Part shown: piece after piece, positions 46,219-56,002 of the stretch
Layout of the letters: every line of letters begins with the position of its first letter
How positions within the stretch are numbered: position 1 is the first letter of the stretch
From: Bacteroidota bacterium
Lineage (GTDB): Bacteria > Bacteroidota > Bacteroidia > NS11-12g > UBA9320
Assembly (NCBI GenBank): GCA_016124755.1
Contig: WGNA01000002.1
Location: 186,001 to 250,000 of the forward strand
DNA: 64,000 bases
Direction: 5' to 3'
Made by a program: the position numbers and the translations under genes
Notes under the pieces: model-generated
Told to the model about the DNA's origin: nothing
The model's database searches: none
What the model saw: only the letters and a program-made list of their open reading frames with translations

Positions 46219-47324
46219 TCCGATTTTTCCAAACAGTTCCGATAAACTTCAAGATTTCCGTTCACCATAGATTCAACAGAGAAATCCGGCAGAATGTCTT
46301 TGGCTCCTTTTATTAATCTCGATTTCAGATCTTCATCAGAACTCAGTCGAATAAGATTTTGTGCCAGTGAATCCACGTCTCCGACGTCACAAAGCAAACC
46401 CGTTTCTTCATTAATGATCATTTCGGGAACTCCTCCGGCACTTGTTGCCACAACAGGAATACCGGAAGCAATAGCATCAAGCACCGTTGTTCCGAGTCCT
46501 TCTGTTTTGGAAGTAAAAAGAAATATGTCGAGGTCGGGAAGAATTTCCGGAAGATCATTTCTGTATCCGGTAAAGGTTAGCGATTGAGTTAATCCGAGTT
46601 CTGTTGCCAGCTTTTTTAATTCTTCTTCAAGCGAGCCGGTTCCGATAATTACAAAATGAAATTGTTGTTTTTCTTTAAATCTGGCTGCCACATGCAAAAA
46701 CGTCGGATAGTCTTTGTGGTCTGCAAGAGCGGAGGCATTTCCTACAAGAATAGTATGTTCGGGGATTCCGAGTTCATTTCTCAATCTTCCGGATCTCAGG
46801 TGTTGAAACCTCGAACTATCCGTTCCGGAGTGAACGGTAACAACATTTCTTTCTCCGGCATTTTTAATTCCGTCTCTTACAATTCTGTTAATGGCATCGG
46901 ACACACAAACTATCGAGCAGATTTTCGGATGGTTGTATTTGTATCTCGAAAACCACGAGGAACCCACGGCGAAATCGACCCTTCGACTTAAGACAATCGG
47001 AGGTTTGTTGCCAAAAAAGTCTGCGGCCAGAACGCAGGTTGTATGGGCATGTGCGTCGTGTGCATGAAGTATATCAACCAAATTTTCATCACAGATACGG
47101 CTGAGTTTTCTTCCGGCTGCGATATCCACTCCACCTCTTTTCCGGTAAGTACGCAAATCCCCCGGTTCTATTTTTAAGGAGAGCTCACTGTCTTTCGGGC
47201 AAAAGACAATTTGTTTTATTCCTTTCTTTTTTAGTTCAGAGTACAAATAGAATAGTTGCTGTTCTCCGCCCCGCCAGGATATGGGCGAACTTACATGACA
47301 TACGGTTTGTGAGAATGGCTGCAC
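46215..47324 (-). CDS. Glycosyltransferase family 4
   Basis: 369-aa GT-B fold enzyme. The N-domain opens VCHVSSPISWRGGEQQLFYLY with a typical GGxE-like loop. The C-domain has LVGNASALADHKDYPTFLHVA, FTGYRNDLPEILPDLDIFLF and SKTEGLGTTVLDAIASGIPVVATSAGGVPEM, which is the nucleotide-sugar EX7E motif region. It probably adds a sugar to a cell-surface glycan or lipid. The start is GTG at 47324; no ATG is in frame nearby. The acceptor is unknown. Confidence 0.92.
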   Translation of the reverse strand: MQPFSQTVCHVSSPISWRGGEQQLFYLYSELKKKGIKQIVFCPKDSELSLKIEPGDLRTYRKRGGVDIAAGRKLSRICDENLVDILHAHDAHAHTTCVLAADFFGNKPPIVLSRRVDFAVGSSWFSRYKYNHPKICSIVCVSDAINRIVRDGIKNAGERNVVTVHSGTDSSRFQHLRSGRLRNELGIPEHTILVGNASALADHKDYPTFLHVAARFKEKQQFHFVIIGTGSLEEELKKLATELGLTQSLTFTGYRNDLPEILPDLDIFLFTSKTEGLGTTVLDAIASGIPVVATSAGGVPEMIINEETGLLCDVGDVDSLAQNLIRLSSDEDLKSRLIKGAKDILPDFSVESMVNGNLEVYRNCLEKSE

Positions 47325-47621
47325 CGGACAAATTTCAGAGAAAAGTTTTTGGTCGAACTAATTCTGTTATAATTTCCTCAAAATAAGGTTGGTGAAAATT
47401 TGATCAAACGGTAAGATGGCCATAAACCACGATTGAAATCTGATTACCCGAATGCATTTCAACTTTTAAAATAAATTTGCGCCACCATTGAACGCCGTAG
47501 GTTGACAAAGTGGAAGGGTTAATACGGACCACAGTGATCAATGCATTGTTTTCCTGATTTTGACTTTTTCTGATGATCAGGTAATCGGATGTGAATCCGG
47601 CTTCAATTAAAACTGGAACTC
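47325..47621. other. 297-bp divergent gap with candidate promoter for anmK
   Basis: No ORF or RNA gene is seen. It contains TAAATTTG at 47472-47479 (plus strand), a perfect -7 match with following GC, which would leave a leader of about 135 nt before anmK. A short CCTGAT...ATCAGG inverted repeat sits near 47554-47582. Regulatory meaning is unproven. Confidence 0.35.
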
Positions 47622-48713
47622 ATGAGAACATATAAAGTGGTGGGGGTAATGTCGGGAACATCTATGGATGGTGTAGATCTCGCTCATTGTGATTTAACCC
47701 CTCTTGATAACGGAAAATGGGATTACCGGATCAACAAAGCGGTGACGGTTCCGTTCAGTGATATCTGGAGATTGAGACTGTCGAAACTCCGGAATCAGAA
47801 TGCACTAAATGTGTATAAAACAGACCGGTATTTCGGTGAATACATTGGCCGTCTGATAAATGATTTTCTGGCCGACAACGAACTCGAAGCCGATCTTATC
47901 GGGTCACACGGACATACGATTTTTCATCAACCCGATCAGAATGTTTCGTATCAGATCGGTGCCGGAAGTGCCATCAGCGGCGTTACCGGTATTCCATCAG
48001 TAACAAACTTCAGGGCAATTGATGTTGTGAAAGGCGGAGAGGGAGCACCTGTTTCCGGGATCGGAGATAAGTTGATGTTCAGCGATTACGACATGTGTCT
48101 CAACCTTGGCGGCTTTGCCAACATTTCAGCAACCGTAGACGGAAATCCGATTGCGTTTGATGTTTGTCCGTGTAACATTCTGCTCAACAGAATTGCGCGG
48201 GAGTTTGGCCAGGAATACGACCAAGATGGAAAGATCGCAGAACAGGGCCATATTGATTACGACCTTTTAAGCGACCTCAATAAAATTAGTTATTACAAAC
48301 AACGTCCGCCAAAATCTTTAGGCCGGGAGTGGATAAACGAGAACTTTTGGTTTAGGGTTCGGGAGAGTGATTCAACCAAAGAAGACAAGATGAAAACACT
48401 GGTGGATCACATCGGTGAACAGATTGCCAACAGTATTGAAGACCTCACAGACGACACTTCAAAAGCCCGTGTTTACACAACCGGAGGAGGAGCTTTCAAT
48501 AAAGTTTTGATCGATCATCTCAGAACGCATACGGATGCAGAAATTGTTATTCCGGATCCGATGATGGTAGATTACAAAGAAGCTTTAATATTTGCTTTAA
48601 TGGCAATAATGCGTGTTCGAAATGAGGTGAATATTCTCGATGGTTTCACCGGTGCCGATTCCGATTCTGTCGGAGGAGATTTAAGTGGTAATTTTTCAAG
48701 GCTTATCGACTGA
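47622..48713 (+). CDS. anmK: Anhydro-N-acetylmuramic acid kinase AnmK
   Basis: Converts 1,6-anhydro-MurNAc from cell-wall turnover into MurNAc-6-phosphate. 363-aa ASKHA-fold kinase, normal length, opening VVGVMSGTSMDGVDLAHCDL (phosphate-binding loop). It has LIGSHGHTIFHQP (substrate histidine), TNFRAIDVVKGGEGAPVSGIGD, and the adenosine motif TTGGGAFN. The MurQ/NagZ partners are not in the window. A cadherin-domain protein starts 11 nt later. Confidence 0.95.
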   Translation: MRTYKVVGVMSGTSMDGVDLAHCDLTPLDNGKWDYRINKAVTVPFSDIWRLRLSKLRNQNALNVYKTDRYFGEYIGRLINDFLADNELEADLIGSHGHTIFHQPDQNVSYQIGAGSAISGVTGIPSVTNFRAIDVVKGGEGAPVSGIGDKLMFSDYDMCLNLGGFANISATVDGNPIAFDVCPCNILLNRIAREFGQEYDQDGKIAEQGHIDYDLLSDLNKISYYKQRPPKSLGREWINENFWFRVRESDSTKEDKMKTLVDHIGEQIANSIEDLTDDTSKARVYTTGGGAFNKVLIDHLRTHTDAEIVIPDPMMVDYKEALIFALMAIMRVRNEVNILDGFTGADSDSVGGDLSGNFSRLID

Positions 48714-48724
48714 TCATAAAATTC

Positions 48725-50410
48725 ATGCGCTCGTTAAAACTGCTGGCTTGTTTTTTAATAATAACGACGGCGCATGCCCAGCGACCGGTTCAAATTAGCA
48801 ATAAAGGTCAGTTTCAATTCAATAGTGGTTTCGAGCCATTAGTTGTTGACTCAATTTTATATTTCTCGGCTTTTAGTAACAACAACGGCTGGCAGGCTTA
48901 TAGTTTTGATGGAGATGGTATTCGAACTATCTCCGGTTTCTCAACAAAATATCAGGAGAAGAATCGTGAGGAGTCGGAGTGCGGTGGCGGTGTTCTCTCT
49001 CAACTTGCCCGTTTCAACCACAGTCTGGTTGCACACGTAAGCGGTAAAACAGTTGAAAATGGAATCTACCGTGTTGAAGACGGCCGGCTCGTTCGGTTGG
49101 TGAATAAAGTCGAAAGATGTTCGCCACCTGTGGAGGTAAATGGAGATTTATATGTTGAAGGAGTTGTTACCGAAGGGGATGTAGAATACAAAAGAGCGAT
49201 CGTAATTCATTCTGACTGGACATCAACAAGAGGAGGAAAAACCCGGTTGACAAAAAGCGGAATTGCGACCGAAGCTTGTGTGTTGGGAATTTCGGTATTC
49301 GGTTCTTTAGATGGCAAACTCGCACGATGGGGAGACGATGGATTTGCGGTGATGCAATCCGATTATATTCATGTTCAGAATCTTTTCACATTCGAAAACC
49401 GCTTGTTTTTTTCTGCGATAAAATCGGGAGATCAGCAGATGCAACTTCACAGTTTTGATATTGACGGGAATTTTATTTCGCACGGAAACATTTTCCCGGG
49501 TCAAAACATGTTGAATCCGCATGATGTTTTAGTGACTCCGGACGCAGCATACTTCGTGGCAGATCCAGATAAAAAAGGTTTGAGAATGTACAAGCTCGGC
49601 AATGATTCGATTGAAGAAATCGTAATTATGGCGGCTAAAAGCGGATTCCGGGATTTTCAGGGAATGGCATTTCTGCGCAATCAGGTTTTTGTTTGTGTGA
49701 GTGGGGTACGGGGTCCGGTTTACGATCTTTTTCAGTACGATGGTAAGACATACCTCGAACGAAATCCGGAATATTTTCAGAACATCAGAGGAGTTACAGT
49801 TTTAAAAGACAAGATTGTATTTCTGGCGACCGAGTTGGGCAATGAAGCGATTTACATTTCAGAACCGGTACTTCCTCCACAGATCGAAAACGATACCTTT
49901 AAGATCTATGATTTCTACAGAAACGGCGATGTTGTTGGTACGGTTCAGGCCACAGATCCGACCGGGAGAATCCGCTATCACATTATTTCCGGAGACGATA
50001 ATAAAACCTTTGAGATCGATTACTTCAACGGGGAAATCAGAGTATCAGACCGTAACGGAGTGAGAAATCATACAGATCAACCTTATTATTTAACAGTAAA
50101 AGCAGAGAATCGCGACGGTGCAAGTTCCAATGCTGTAATCGTTGTGAATATTCACAAAGCAAAAGTGATGGATACAAAAGGACTTCGCGAAACTTTGATG
50201 TTCTTCCCGGTGTTATCCAAACGACATACGTTGTCGACCAAGAAAATTGCAAACGGACAAACTGTTCAGGTATTTAATGATGACTTTCAGATGGTTGATG
50301 AGTTGGTTGTAAAGAATAAAGAAATTGTGATCGGCGAGTATCCGATCGGCATATACTTTTTAAATGTTCACAATGGTGAAAACCTTTATCAAAAAATGGT
50401 GATTGAATAA
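48725..50410 (+). CDS. Secreted protein with propeller-like body, cadherin-like domain and possible T9SS tail
   Basis: 561 aa with a signal peptide (MRSLKLLACFLIITTAHAQ). Residues about 20-390 repeat short kelch/propeller-like units (ISVFGSLDGKLARWGDDGFAV; KGLRMYKLGNDSIEEIVI). About 398-480 is a cadherin-like module: VGTVQATDPTGRIRYHIISGDDNKTF and PYYLTVKAENRDGASSNAVIVVN. The last 75 residues end in GIYFLNVHNGENLYQKMVIE, a weak match to the type A sorting domain, which usually begins with YPNP and does not here. Likely surface-exposed. It overlaps the dehydrogenase gene by 1 nt. Confidence 0.8.
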   Translation: MRSLKLLACFLIITTAHAQRPVQISNKGQFQFNSGFEPLVVDSILYFSAFSNNNGWQAYSFDGDGIRTISGFSTKYQEKNREESECGGGVLSQLARFNHSLVAHVSGKTVENGIYRVEDGRLVRLVNKVERCSPPVEVNGDLYVEGVVTEGDVEYKRAIVIHSDWTSTRGGKTRLTKSGIATEACVLGISVFGSLDGKLARWGDDGFAVMQSDYIHVQNLFTFENRLFFSAIKSGDQQMQLHSFDIDGNFISHGNIFPGQNMLNPHDVLVTPDAAYFVADPDKKGLRMYKLGNDSIEEIVIMAAKSGFRDFQGMAFLRNQVFVCVSGVRGPVYDLFQYDGKTYLERNPEYFQNIRGVTVLKDKIVFLATELGNEAIYISEPVLPPQIENDTFKIYDFYRNGDVVGTVQATDPTGRIRYHIISGDDNKTFEIDYFNGEIRVSDRNGVRNHTDQPYYLTVKAENRDGASSNAVIVVNIHKAKVMDTKGLRETLMFFPVLSKRHTLSTKKIANGQTVQVFNDDFQMVDELVVKNKEIVIGEYPIGIYFLNVHNGENLYQKMVIE

Positions 50411-51660
50411 TGGAAGAACTCTTAAAGAAATTTGAATCAAAAAAACCGGAAATCATTTTTGAATGGAACGACAACGAGTCGGAAGCGCGCGGTTGGCTCG
50501 TGATTAATAACCTCAAAAACGGATCAGCGGGTGGTGGAACCCGAATGCGTAAAGGTTTGGATTTACGCGAAGTTGAATCGTTGGCCAAAACCATGGAAAT
50601 CAAATTTTCTGTTTCCGGACCTCCGATCGGAGGAGCTAAATCCGGAATCGACTTCGACCCGAAGGATCCCCGAAAAAAGGAAGTTCTCAGAAGATGGTAT
50701 AAAGCTGTTGCCCCGATTCTCAAAACGTATTATGGAACCGGAGGAGATATGAACGTTGATGAAATTCACGAGGTAATTCCGATTACTTCTGAATACGGAA
50801 TTCTGCACCCTCAGGAAGGAACCGTGAACGGCCACCTGCAGGATTATACTCAGGAAGAAAAACTTCAGGCGGTTGGAAGACTACAGAAAGGTGTTTCCCT
50901 GGTTATGGAAGATGAGCGTTTTACGCCGGACCTTTCTAAAAATTATACCATTGCCGACCTCATTACAGGTTGGGGAGTTGCCGAAGCCATAAGACATTAT
51001 TACTCTATTTGGGGAGGCATGATGAACCATAAAAGGGCAATCATTCAGGGATGGGGAAATGTCGCTGCCGCTGCGGCTTTTTATCTTGCAAAAAATGGCG
51101 TGCATATTATCGGTATCATCGACCGTGAACACGGACTCATAAAAGAAGAAGGATTTACTTTAGAGGAAATAACCGACCTCTTCATCAACCGTCACGGAAA
51201 TCAATTGAATGCGCAAAACATGATTCCGTTTGAAGAAGTGAATTCGAAAATCTGGAAACTCGGTGCGGAAATTTTTGTTCCGGGTGCCGGTTCAAGATTG
51301 GTTACAAAAGAAAACGTCGACGACATGATTGCCGGTGGCATGGAGGTCGTGAGTTGTGGAGCGAATGTACCTTTCGCAGATCGTGAAATTTTCCTCGGGC
51401 CGATTTCCCGGTATGCAGATGAGAACATGGCGGTAATTCCAGACTTTATTGCGAATTGCGGAATGGCAAGAGTCTTTGCTTATCTCATGCGTAAAGATGC
51501 CGTGGTGAAAGACGTAAATATTTTGATGGACGCCTCCGACATTATTGAAAAGGCTTTGCTAAAGGTTCACCAGTTCAACATCAAATCAACCAACATCAGT
51601 AAAAAGGCGCTTGAACTTAGCTTGATGACGGTGATGGGAACAGAGGCGGCTGGCCATTAA
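50410..51660 (+). CDS. Glu/Leu/Phe/Val-type amino acid dehydrogenase
   Basis: 416 aa with dimerisation and Rossmann domains. The catalytic region SVSGPPIGGAKSGIDFDP holds the substrate lysines (K65 in EIKF, K77 in GGAKSG), and YYGTGGDMNVDE holds the general acid D113. The dinucleotide motif is AIIQGWGNVAAAAAFYLAKNG, with VSCGANVPFADREI downstream. It oxidatively deaminates an amino acid with NAD(P)+; the substrate (Glu, Leu or Val) cannot be fixed, and Bacteroidota often carry this as a branch separate from classical GdhA. Confidence 0.9.
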   Translation: MEELLKKFESKKPEIIFEWNDNESEARGWLVINNLKNGSAGGGTRMRKGLDLREVESLAKTMEIKFSVSGPPIGGAKSGIDFDPKDPRKKEVLRRWYKAVAPILKTYYGTGGDMNVDEIHEVIPITSEYGILHPQEGTVNGHLQDYTQEEKLQAVGRLQKGVSLVMEDERFTPDLSKNYTIADLITGWGVAEAIRHYYSIWGGMMNHKRAIIQGWGNVAAAAAFYLAKNGVHIIGIIDREHGLIKEEGFTLEEITDLFINRHGNQLNAQNMIPFEEVNSKIWKLGAEIFVPGAGSRLVTKENVDDMIAGGMEVVSCGANVPFADREIFLGPISRYADENMAVIPDFIANCGMARVFAYLMRKDAVVKDVNILMDASDIIEKALLKVHQFNIKSTNISKKALELSLMTVMGTEAAGH

Positions 51661-51675
51661 TTCGGCACATTTTTT

Positions 51676-53154
51676 TTGAAAACCAGAAGTCCATACGAAC
51701 CATTGATTTATGTCGGATTAATTCTGACAGGAATTGTGGCAGGAGGACTGTGGTCGCGGTTTTCTCCGAAAGGCCTTGTTTCAGAACAAACCCGGCTTGA
51801 GCAAATCATGCAATTGATAGACGCTCATTATGTCGATTCAATTGATGATTCAAAACTGGAAGAGGACGCAATCCAAAAACTTCTTGCCTCCTTTGATCCG
51901 CATTCGGTTTACATTCCGGCGCGATATGTCGACATAGCAAATCAGGAATTAAAAGGAGGATTCGACGGAATCGGAATTGAGTTTTTTATGATGAACGACA
52001 CGCCGTATGTAGTTCGGGTTATTGATAACGGTCCTGCACAGGTGGCCGGAATTCAATCCGGCGACCGGCTTATTCTTTCAGACACATCTTTACTGATTTC
52101 CCGAAAAAATTCTGAGATCATTAATTTGCTCAAAGGAGAAAAAGGCTCTTCAGTTAAACTGAAAGTTTACCGGCCTTCAATAGGTAAAACTGAGATTTAT
52201 GAGGTAAAGCGCGATGCAATCCGGCAGGAAAGTGTTCGCTCGATGAAGCTCGATAAGGAAACGGCGTATTTTCATATTCTGCATTTTGCCGAACCTACAC
52301 ACGACGAATTCACAGCACAGTTTAAAAAGCTGAATTCGAAGAATGAAATCAAAAAAATTATTCTGGATTTTCGGGGTAATCCCGGCGGCTACCTGAATAC
52401 CGCAATTGAAATGCTGGATGAATTTATTGATGAGAGTACAGTTTTAGCGTACACTTCCGGAAGAAATGAAGAAAGGAAGAATTATAATTCTACTCCGGGT
52501 GGTTTATGTACAAAGCAGGAACTGATCTGTTTGGTTGATGAGCGATCGGCTTCGGCAAGCGAGATTTTTTCGGGAGCGATTCAGGATCTGGATCGCGGTC
52601 TTATCGTCGGCAGAAGAACCTATGGAAAGGGACTTGTACAGGAAAGTTTTCAGTTGAGTGATGGAGCACAAGTTCGGTTAACAGTTAGCAGATATTACAT
52701 CCCTTCGGGCAGATCGATTCAAAAACCGTATGATGAAGACGGATATTTAGATGAAGATACCGCAACGTATGTTGAGAAATCATTTAAAACCAAACGAGGA
52801 AGAACGGTTTACGCTCAGGGTGGAATAATGCCGGATATAGAAATAGGCCAAACAGAAGATTTTGAAAATTATCCGGGAGTTGCGGAACAGTCTGTTTATG
52901 TGGTAGACCAACTCTTGAAGAAACATTTAACCGACTCATCCGGAAATGCTTCAAAATGGTCTGAAAGCATCGGACTAATGACGAAGGTTAATTCCTGGAA
53001 GAGCGACAGCAGCAGTACACAGGCAATTGTCGACCGCATAATTTATCAGCTATACGGGCCGCAACAAGCAATGGAATCGGAGATCTACCGTGACGGTTAT
53101 GTTCAAATGGCGATAAGCCAGTTTGGAAAACTAAAAGACTTACTCAATCCCTAA
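51676..53154 (+). CDS. S41 family C-terminal-processing protease
   Basis: 492 aa. One N-terminal anchor (PLIYVGLILTGIVAGGLW) leaves the rest in the periplasm. The PDZ domain spans about 85-170 (FDGIGIEFFMM; AQVAGIQSGDRLI), and the protease core shows DFRGNPGGYL, DERSASASEIFSGAIQDL (catalytic serine block) and GRRTYGKGLVQ (catalytic lysine). The start is TTG, since an in-frame stop lies five codons upstream and no ATG intervenes. Probably processes or degrades envelope proteins. Its 3' end overlaps a convergent lipoprotein gene by 15 nt. Confidence 0.94.
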   Translation: MKTRSPYEPLIYVGLILTGIVAGGLWSRFSPKGLVSEQTRLEQIMQLIDAHYVDSIDDSKLEEDAIQKLLASFDPHSVYIPARYVDIANQELKGGFDGIGIEFFMMNDTPYVVRVIDNGPAQVAGIQSGDRLILSDTSLLISRKNSEIINLLKGEKGSSVKLKVYRPSIGKTEIYEVKRDAIRQESVRSMKLDKETAYFHILHFAEPTHDEFTAQFKKLNSKNEIKKIILDFRGNPGGYLNTAIEMLDEFIDESTVLAYTSGRNEERKNYNSTPGGLCTKQELICLVDERSASASEIFSGAIQDLDRGLIVGRRTYGKGLVQESFQLSDGAQVRLTVSRYYIPSGRSIQKPYDEDGYLDEDTATYVEKSFKTKRGRTVYAQGGIMPDIEIGQTEDFENYPGVAEQSVYVVDQLLKKHLTDSSGNASKWSESIGLMTKVNSWKSDSSSTQAIVDRIIYQLYGPQQAMESEIYRDGYVQMAISQFGKLKDLLNP

Positions 53155-53313
53155 AGCTTTCTTCATGGAGTCGGCCTTTTCCTGGTCGGATTTAACCATG
53201 TCATCAACTTTTTTTTCCTGTTCTGTTTTTGATTCTGGTTGAGAGGAACATCCGGTGGAAAGCAAATACAAAGAAATTGCAGATAGAACGGTCAGTGTTT
53301 TTAATGTGCGCAT
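53140..53313 (-). CDS. Small lipoprotein (57 aa)
   Basis: The ATG at 53313 gives MRTLKTLTVLSAISLYLLSTGCSSQPES, with a lipobox (LSTGC). The mature 37 residues are charged and helical (EKKVDDMVKSDQEKADSMKKALGIE). The track start at 53373 would place 20 residues before the signal peptide. It overlaps the 3' end of the convergent S41 protease gene by 15 nt. Function unknown. Confidence 0.72.
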   Translation of the reverse strand: MRTLKTLTVLSAISLYLLSTGCSSQPESKTEQEKKVDDMVKSDQEKADSMKKALGIE

Positions 53314-53355
53314 AGTGGAATTATTTAGAACACAATTGTCGTCGAAATTCTGGGC

Positions 53356-53384
53356 AAAAAAAAAGGTGCTCAATAAGCACCTTT
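53356..53384 (-). terminator. Intrinsic terminator for the acidic lipoprotein gene
   Basis: A 9-bp stem AAAGGTGCT/AGCACCTTT with a 5-nt loop; read on the minus strand it is followed by a run of nine T residues. It sits 22 bp after the stop of the lipoprotein gene at 53406. Confidence 0.85.
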
Positions 53385-53405
53385 CTCTTTAAGTCTTGTG
53401 AAGTA

Positions 53406-53669
53406 TTAGTTAGCCGGAGCTTCTTCTTGACCTTCAGTTTTGTTAGCTTCGCCTTCGGTAGCTTCGCCTTCAGTAGCTGTTTCTTCAGTAGCTGATTCTT
53501 CAGTGTTCATTGATTCTTCAGCGTTAGCTTTTTCAGCTTCCATTCCTTCAGCATCGTCAGTAGCTTGCTCAGTTGCAGCTTCTTCTGATTCACCTGAATT
53601 TTCAGCTTTGTTACATGCTACGAAAGCAAACATCGAAACGATCGCGAAAAGTGCAAAAATCTTTTTCAT
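53406..53669 (-). CDS. Acidic low-complexity lipoprotein (87 aa)
   Basis: Signal peptide and lipobox MKKIFALFAIVSMFAFVACNK, then a mature chain of mostly Glu, Ala, Thr, Ser and Asn with degenerate repeats (ATEETATEGEATEGEA). It has no fold-forming core. Such acidic lipoproteins are common in Bacteroidota but unassigned. The gene has a strong -7 box upstream and its own terminator, so it is an independent, probably well-expressed transcript. Confidence 0.85.
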   Translation of the reverse strand: MKKIFALFAIVSMFAFVACNKAENSGESEEAATEQATDDAEGMEAEKANAEESMNTEESATEETATEGEATEGEANKTEGQEEAPAN

Positions 53670-53709
53670 TTTGTTTTGTGAATTTAAGGTACCTGTTACA
53701 ATTAGGCAG

Positions 53710-53717
53710 CAAATATA
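53710..53717 (-). promoter_or_regulatory. Candidate -7 box TATATTTG for the acidic lipoprotein
   Basis: On the minus strand, a perfect TAnnTTTG match followed by GC, 40 bp before the ATG at 53669. A TTG lies about 13 bp upstream of the box as a possible -33 element. Confidence 0.45.
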
Positions 53718-53748
53718 TACTTTTGAGATACAACCCTAAAAAATTTGA

Positions 53749-55053
53749 TCATTTTTTTCTGAAATAAATATTGATCGGAACTCCCTTAAAATCAAAGTGT
53801 TGCCTCAGCCTGTTTTCTAAAAAGCGCTTATACGACTCTCCAACGTACTGCGGAAGGTTGCAGAAAAACGCAAAACCGACCCGCTTCGACTTAATCTGAG
53901 TGATGTATTTTATCTTAACATACTTACCTTTTTTGGAAGGTGGCGGTGTTTCTTCAATAATGGGGAGGAGGAGTTCATTTAATTGATGGGTGGGAATGCG
54001 TCTCGACATGTTGGCGTAAACCTCCATGGCTGTTTCCACCGCTTTAAATACTCTTTGTTTGGTTAATGCAGAAACGAAAATGATCGGTACATCGGTAAAA
54101 GGAGCAATCTTCTCCTCTATGAGTTCGCTGAAATGCTTAGTAGAGTGATGGTCTTTTTCTACCAGATCCCACTTGTTTACCAGAATTACCACACCCTTTC
54201 CGTTTTTAGCTGCAAGTCCGAACAGGTTTACATCCTGTGCTTCCATTCCTTCGGTGGCATCGAGAATCAACAAAACCACATCGGAGCTTTCGATGGCCTT
54301 AATGCTTCTCATTACACTATAGAACTCGACATTCTCCATCACTTTGTTTTTCTTTCGAACTCCTGCTGTGTCAACGAGAATGAATTCGTGTCCAAAGGCG
54401 GAGTAGTGACTGTCTATTGTATCGCGAGTAGTTCCGGCAATATCAGTTACAATGTTTCTTTCTTCACCAAGCAACACATTGCACAAACTCGATTTTCCGA
54501 CATTCGGGCGTCCGATGAGCGAAATTCTCGGAAGTTCACTTTCCACATTTTCGATATCCGGTGGTAACATCGAAACAATCGCGTCCATAAGTTCACCTGT
54601 TCCGCTACCTGAAATGCTGGAAACCGGATACACATGTTCGAACCCCAATGCGTAAAACTGATGTGACATGTGAAGCCGGTCGTGATTGTCACACTTGTTA
54701 ACTGCAACAATTACCGGCTTGTTGGTTTTTCTGAGGAACCGGGTAAAACTTTCATCCAATAAGGTGATATCAGTGGTAACGTCGACCATGAAAACGAGGA
54801 CATCAGCTTCCTGAATGGCAATTTCAACTTGTGAACGAATCGATTTTTCGAAGATGTCGTCTGAGTTCGTGACATAACCTCCGGTATCTATAATGGTGAA
54901 TTCGCGATCGGCCCAGTCTGTCTTGCCGTAATGCCGGTCGCGGGTTACTCCTGAGGCATCATCGACGATGGCTTTTCTTTCTCCCTGTAGTCTGTTAAAC
55001 AAGGTTGACTTACCGACATTGGGTCTTCCGACGATGGCAACTATTCCCGACAT
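53749..55053 (-). CDS. der: Ribosome biogenesis GTPase Der
   Basis: 434-aa protein with two tandem GTPase domains required for 50S assembly. First domain: GRPNVGKSTLFN, DTGGY, NKCD. Second: GRPNVGKSSLCN, DTAGVRKK, NKWD. The C-terminal KH-like domain (about 350-434) ends in PQYVGESYKRFLENRLRQHFDFKGVPINIYFRKK. Length and motif order are normal. It is transcribed from the minus strand, about 80 bp after an envelope protein gene. Confidence 0.97.
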   Translation of the reverse strand: MSGIVAIVGRPNVGKSTLFNRLQGERKAIVDDASGVTRDRHYGKTDWADREFTIIDTGGYVTNSDDIFEKSIRSQVEIAIQEADVLVFMVDVTTDITLLDESFTRFLRKTNKPVIVAVNKCDNHDRLHMSHQFYALGFEHVYPVSSISGSGTGELMDAIVSMLPPDIENVESELPRISLIGRPNVGKSSLCNVLLGEERNIVTDIAGTTRDTIDSHYSAFGHEFILVDTAGVRKKNKVMENVEFYSVMRSIKAIESSDVVLLILDATEGMEAQDVNLFGLAAKNGKGVVILVNKWDLVEKDHHSTKHFSELIEEKIAPFTDVPIIFVSALTKQRVFKAVETAMEVYANMSRRIPTHQLNELLLPIIEETPPPSKKGKYVKIKYITQIKSKRVGFAFFCNLPQYVGESYKRFLENRLRQHFDFKGVPINIYFRKK

Positions 55054-55133
55054 ATAATAATAACAAGCGGCAAAGTTCAGCCAATTGAAGATAACTACCT
55101 AATGAATGAAAATGTCGTCTCTCGGTGAAGACT

Positions 55134-55877
55134 TTATTCTGTAGTAAAAAGACCATAACCAATGGCAAAACCAAATACCCCGTTTTTAATTTCGAATTTG
55201 GCCGGCTCATCGAAGCCGTAATTTGTGTTGTTCAGATCTTCGTCTACCGTGTACAGATTTTCTCTGAACATTGCCCATCCGCAATAGGTAGTAATTGAAA
55301 GCATTCCTCCATTCTCAGACCCGAACATGAGTTTTAATTCCGGACCAAAACGGGCGGTTAAAAAATCATCGCCGATCTGCGACCAATCGGTGTCTTTCGA
55401 ATTATCGGAGTAATCAATTTTAGACTTGACTTTCAAATTGCCGATTTCCATTCTTGCTCCGAATGCCGCTGCAAAATTGTCTTGCCCACCAACAACACCC
55501 ATTGAAAATGCGAACATGTTGTTTTTCACTTTAACATACCGGCTGCCGTAATTACCCGCCAGATCGGTTCCGCTTGCTTTTCGTTTCTGACCCCGGAAAT
55601 CAAATTCCAGATCGGTCCAGAAATTACTGAAACCACCACCGAAATTAAGCATGAAACCATCGAGATAATTGAAGTCTTTCATCTGGTGATCCAACCATGA
55701 TCGGGAGGTATTATAATTTTTAACCACCTCATTCATTCCTTTTAAACCTGTAAAAACTCCCTGATATCCATAACTAAAGTAGGCAACCTGAGCTTTCATA
55801 TTATTAGCAATAATGAATAACACGAGAGTTAAAGATGTCCGGCGAATTATTACGCAGAGGCTTTTAGTGAATTTCAT
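55134..55877 (-). CDS. Hypothetical outer-membrane beta-barrel-like protein
   Basis: 247 aa with a signal-like N terminus (TSLTLVLFIIANNMKAQ). The body alternates short aromatic strands and loops: AYFSYGYQGVFTG, FMLNFGGGFSNFWTDLEFDF, NNMFAFSMGVVGGQDNFAAAFGARMEIG, and GVFGFAIGYGLFTTE at the end. This pattern and C-terminal aromatic strand fit a small porin-like barrel of about 10 strands. No named family is recognised. Confidence 0.7.
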   Translation of the reverse strand: MKFTKSLCVIIRRTSLTLVLFIIANNMKAQVAYFSYGYQGVFTGLKGMNEVVKNYNTSRSWLDHQMKDFNYLDGFMLNFGGGFSNFWTDLEFDFRGQKRKASGTDLAGNYGSRYVKVKNNMFAFSMGVVGGQDNFAAAFGARMEIGNLKVKSKIDYSDNSKDTDWSQIGDDFLTARFGPELKLMFGSENGGMLSITTYCGWAMFRENLYTVDEDLNNTNYGFDEPAKFEIKNGVFGFAIGYGLFTTE

Positions 55878-56002
55878 TTTAACAGATTATGGCTTCAAGT
55901 CAAAAATAGCAAATAGCACAGTTCATCATTCACATTGATTGATGGTATCGGCGGGGAGGAATTAATAAGTATGATGCAGCGCATTGTTGTTAAATTATCT
56001 CT

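Noticed and set aside
53440-53739. 99-aa plus-strand ORF antisense to the acidic lipoprotein
   Set aside because: Ser/Ala-rich mirror of a low-complexity gene that has its own promoter, lipobox and terminator on the minus strand.
54133-54567. 144-aa plus-strand ORF antisense to der
   Set aside because: Der is certain in this region; the ORF shows only chance openness.
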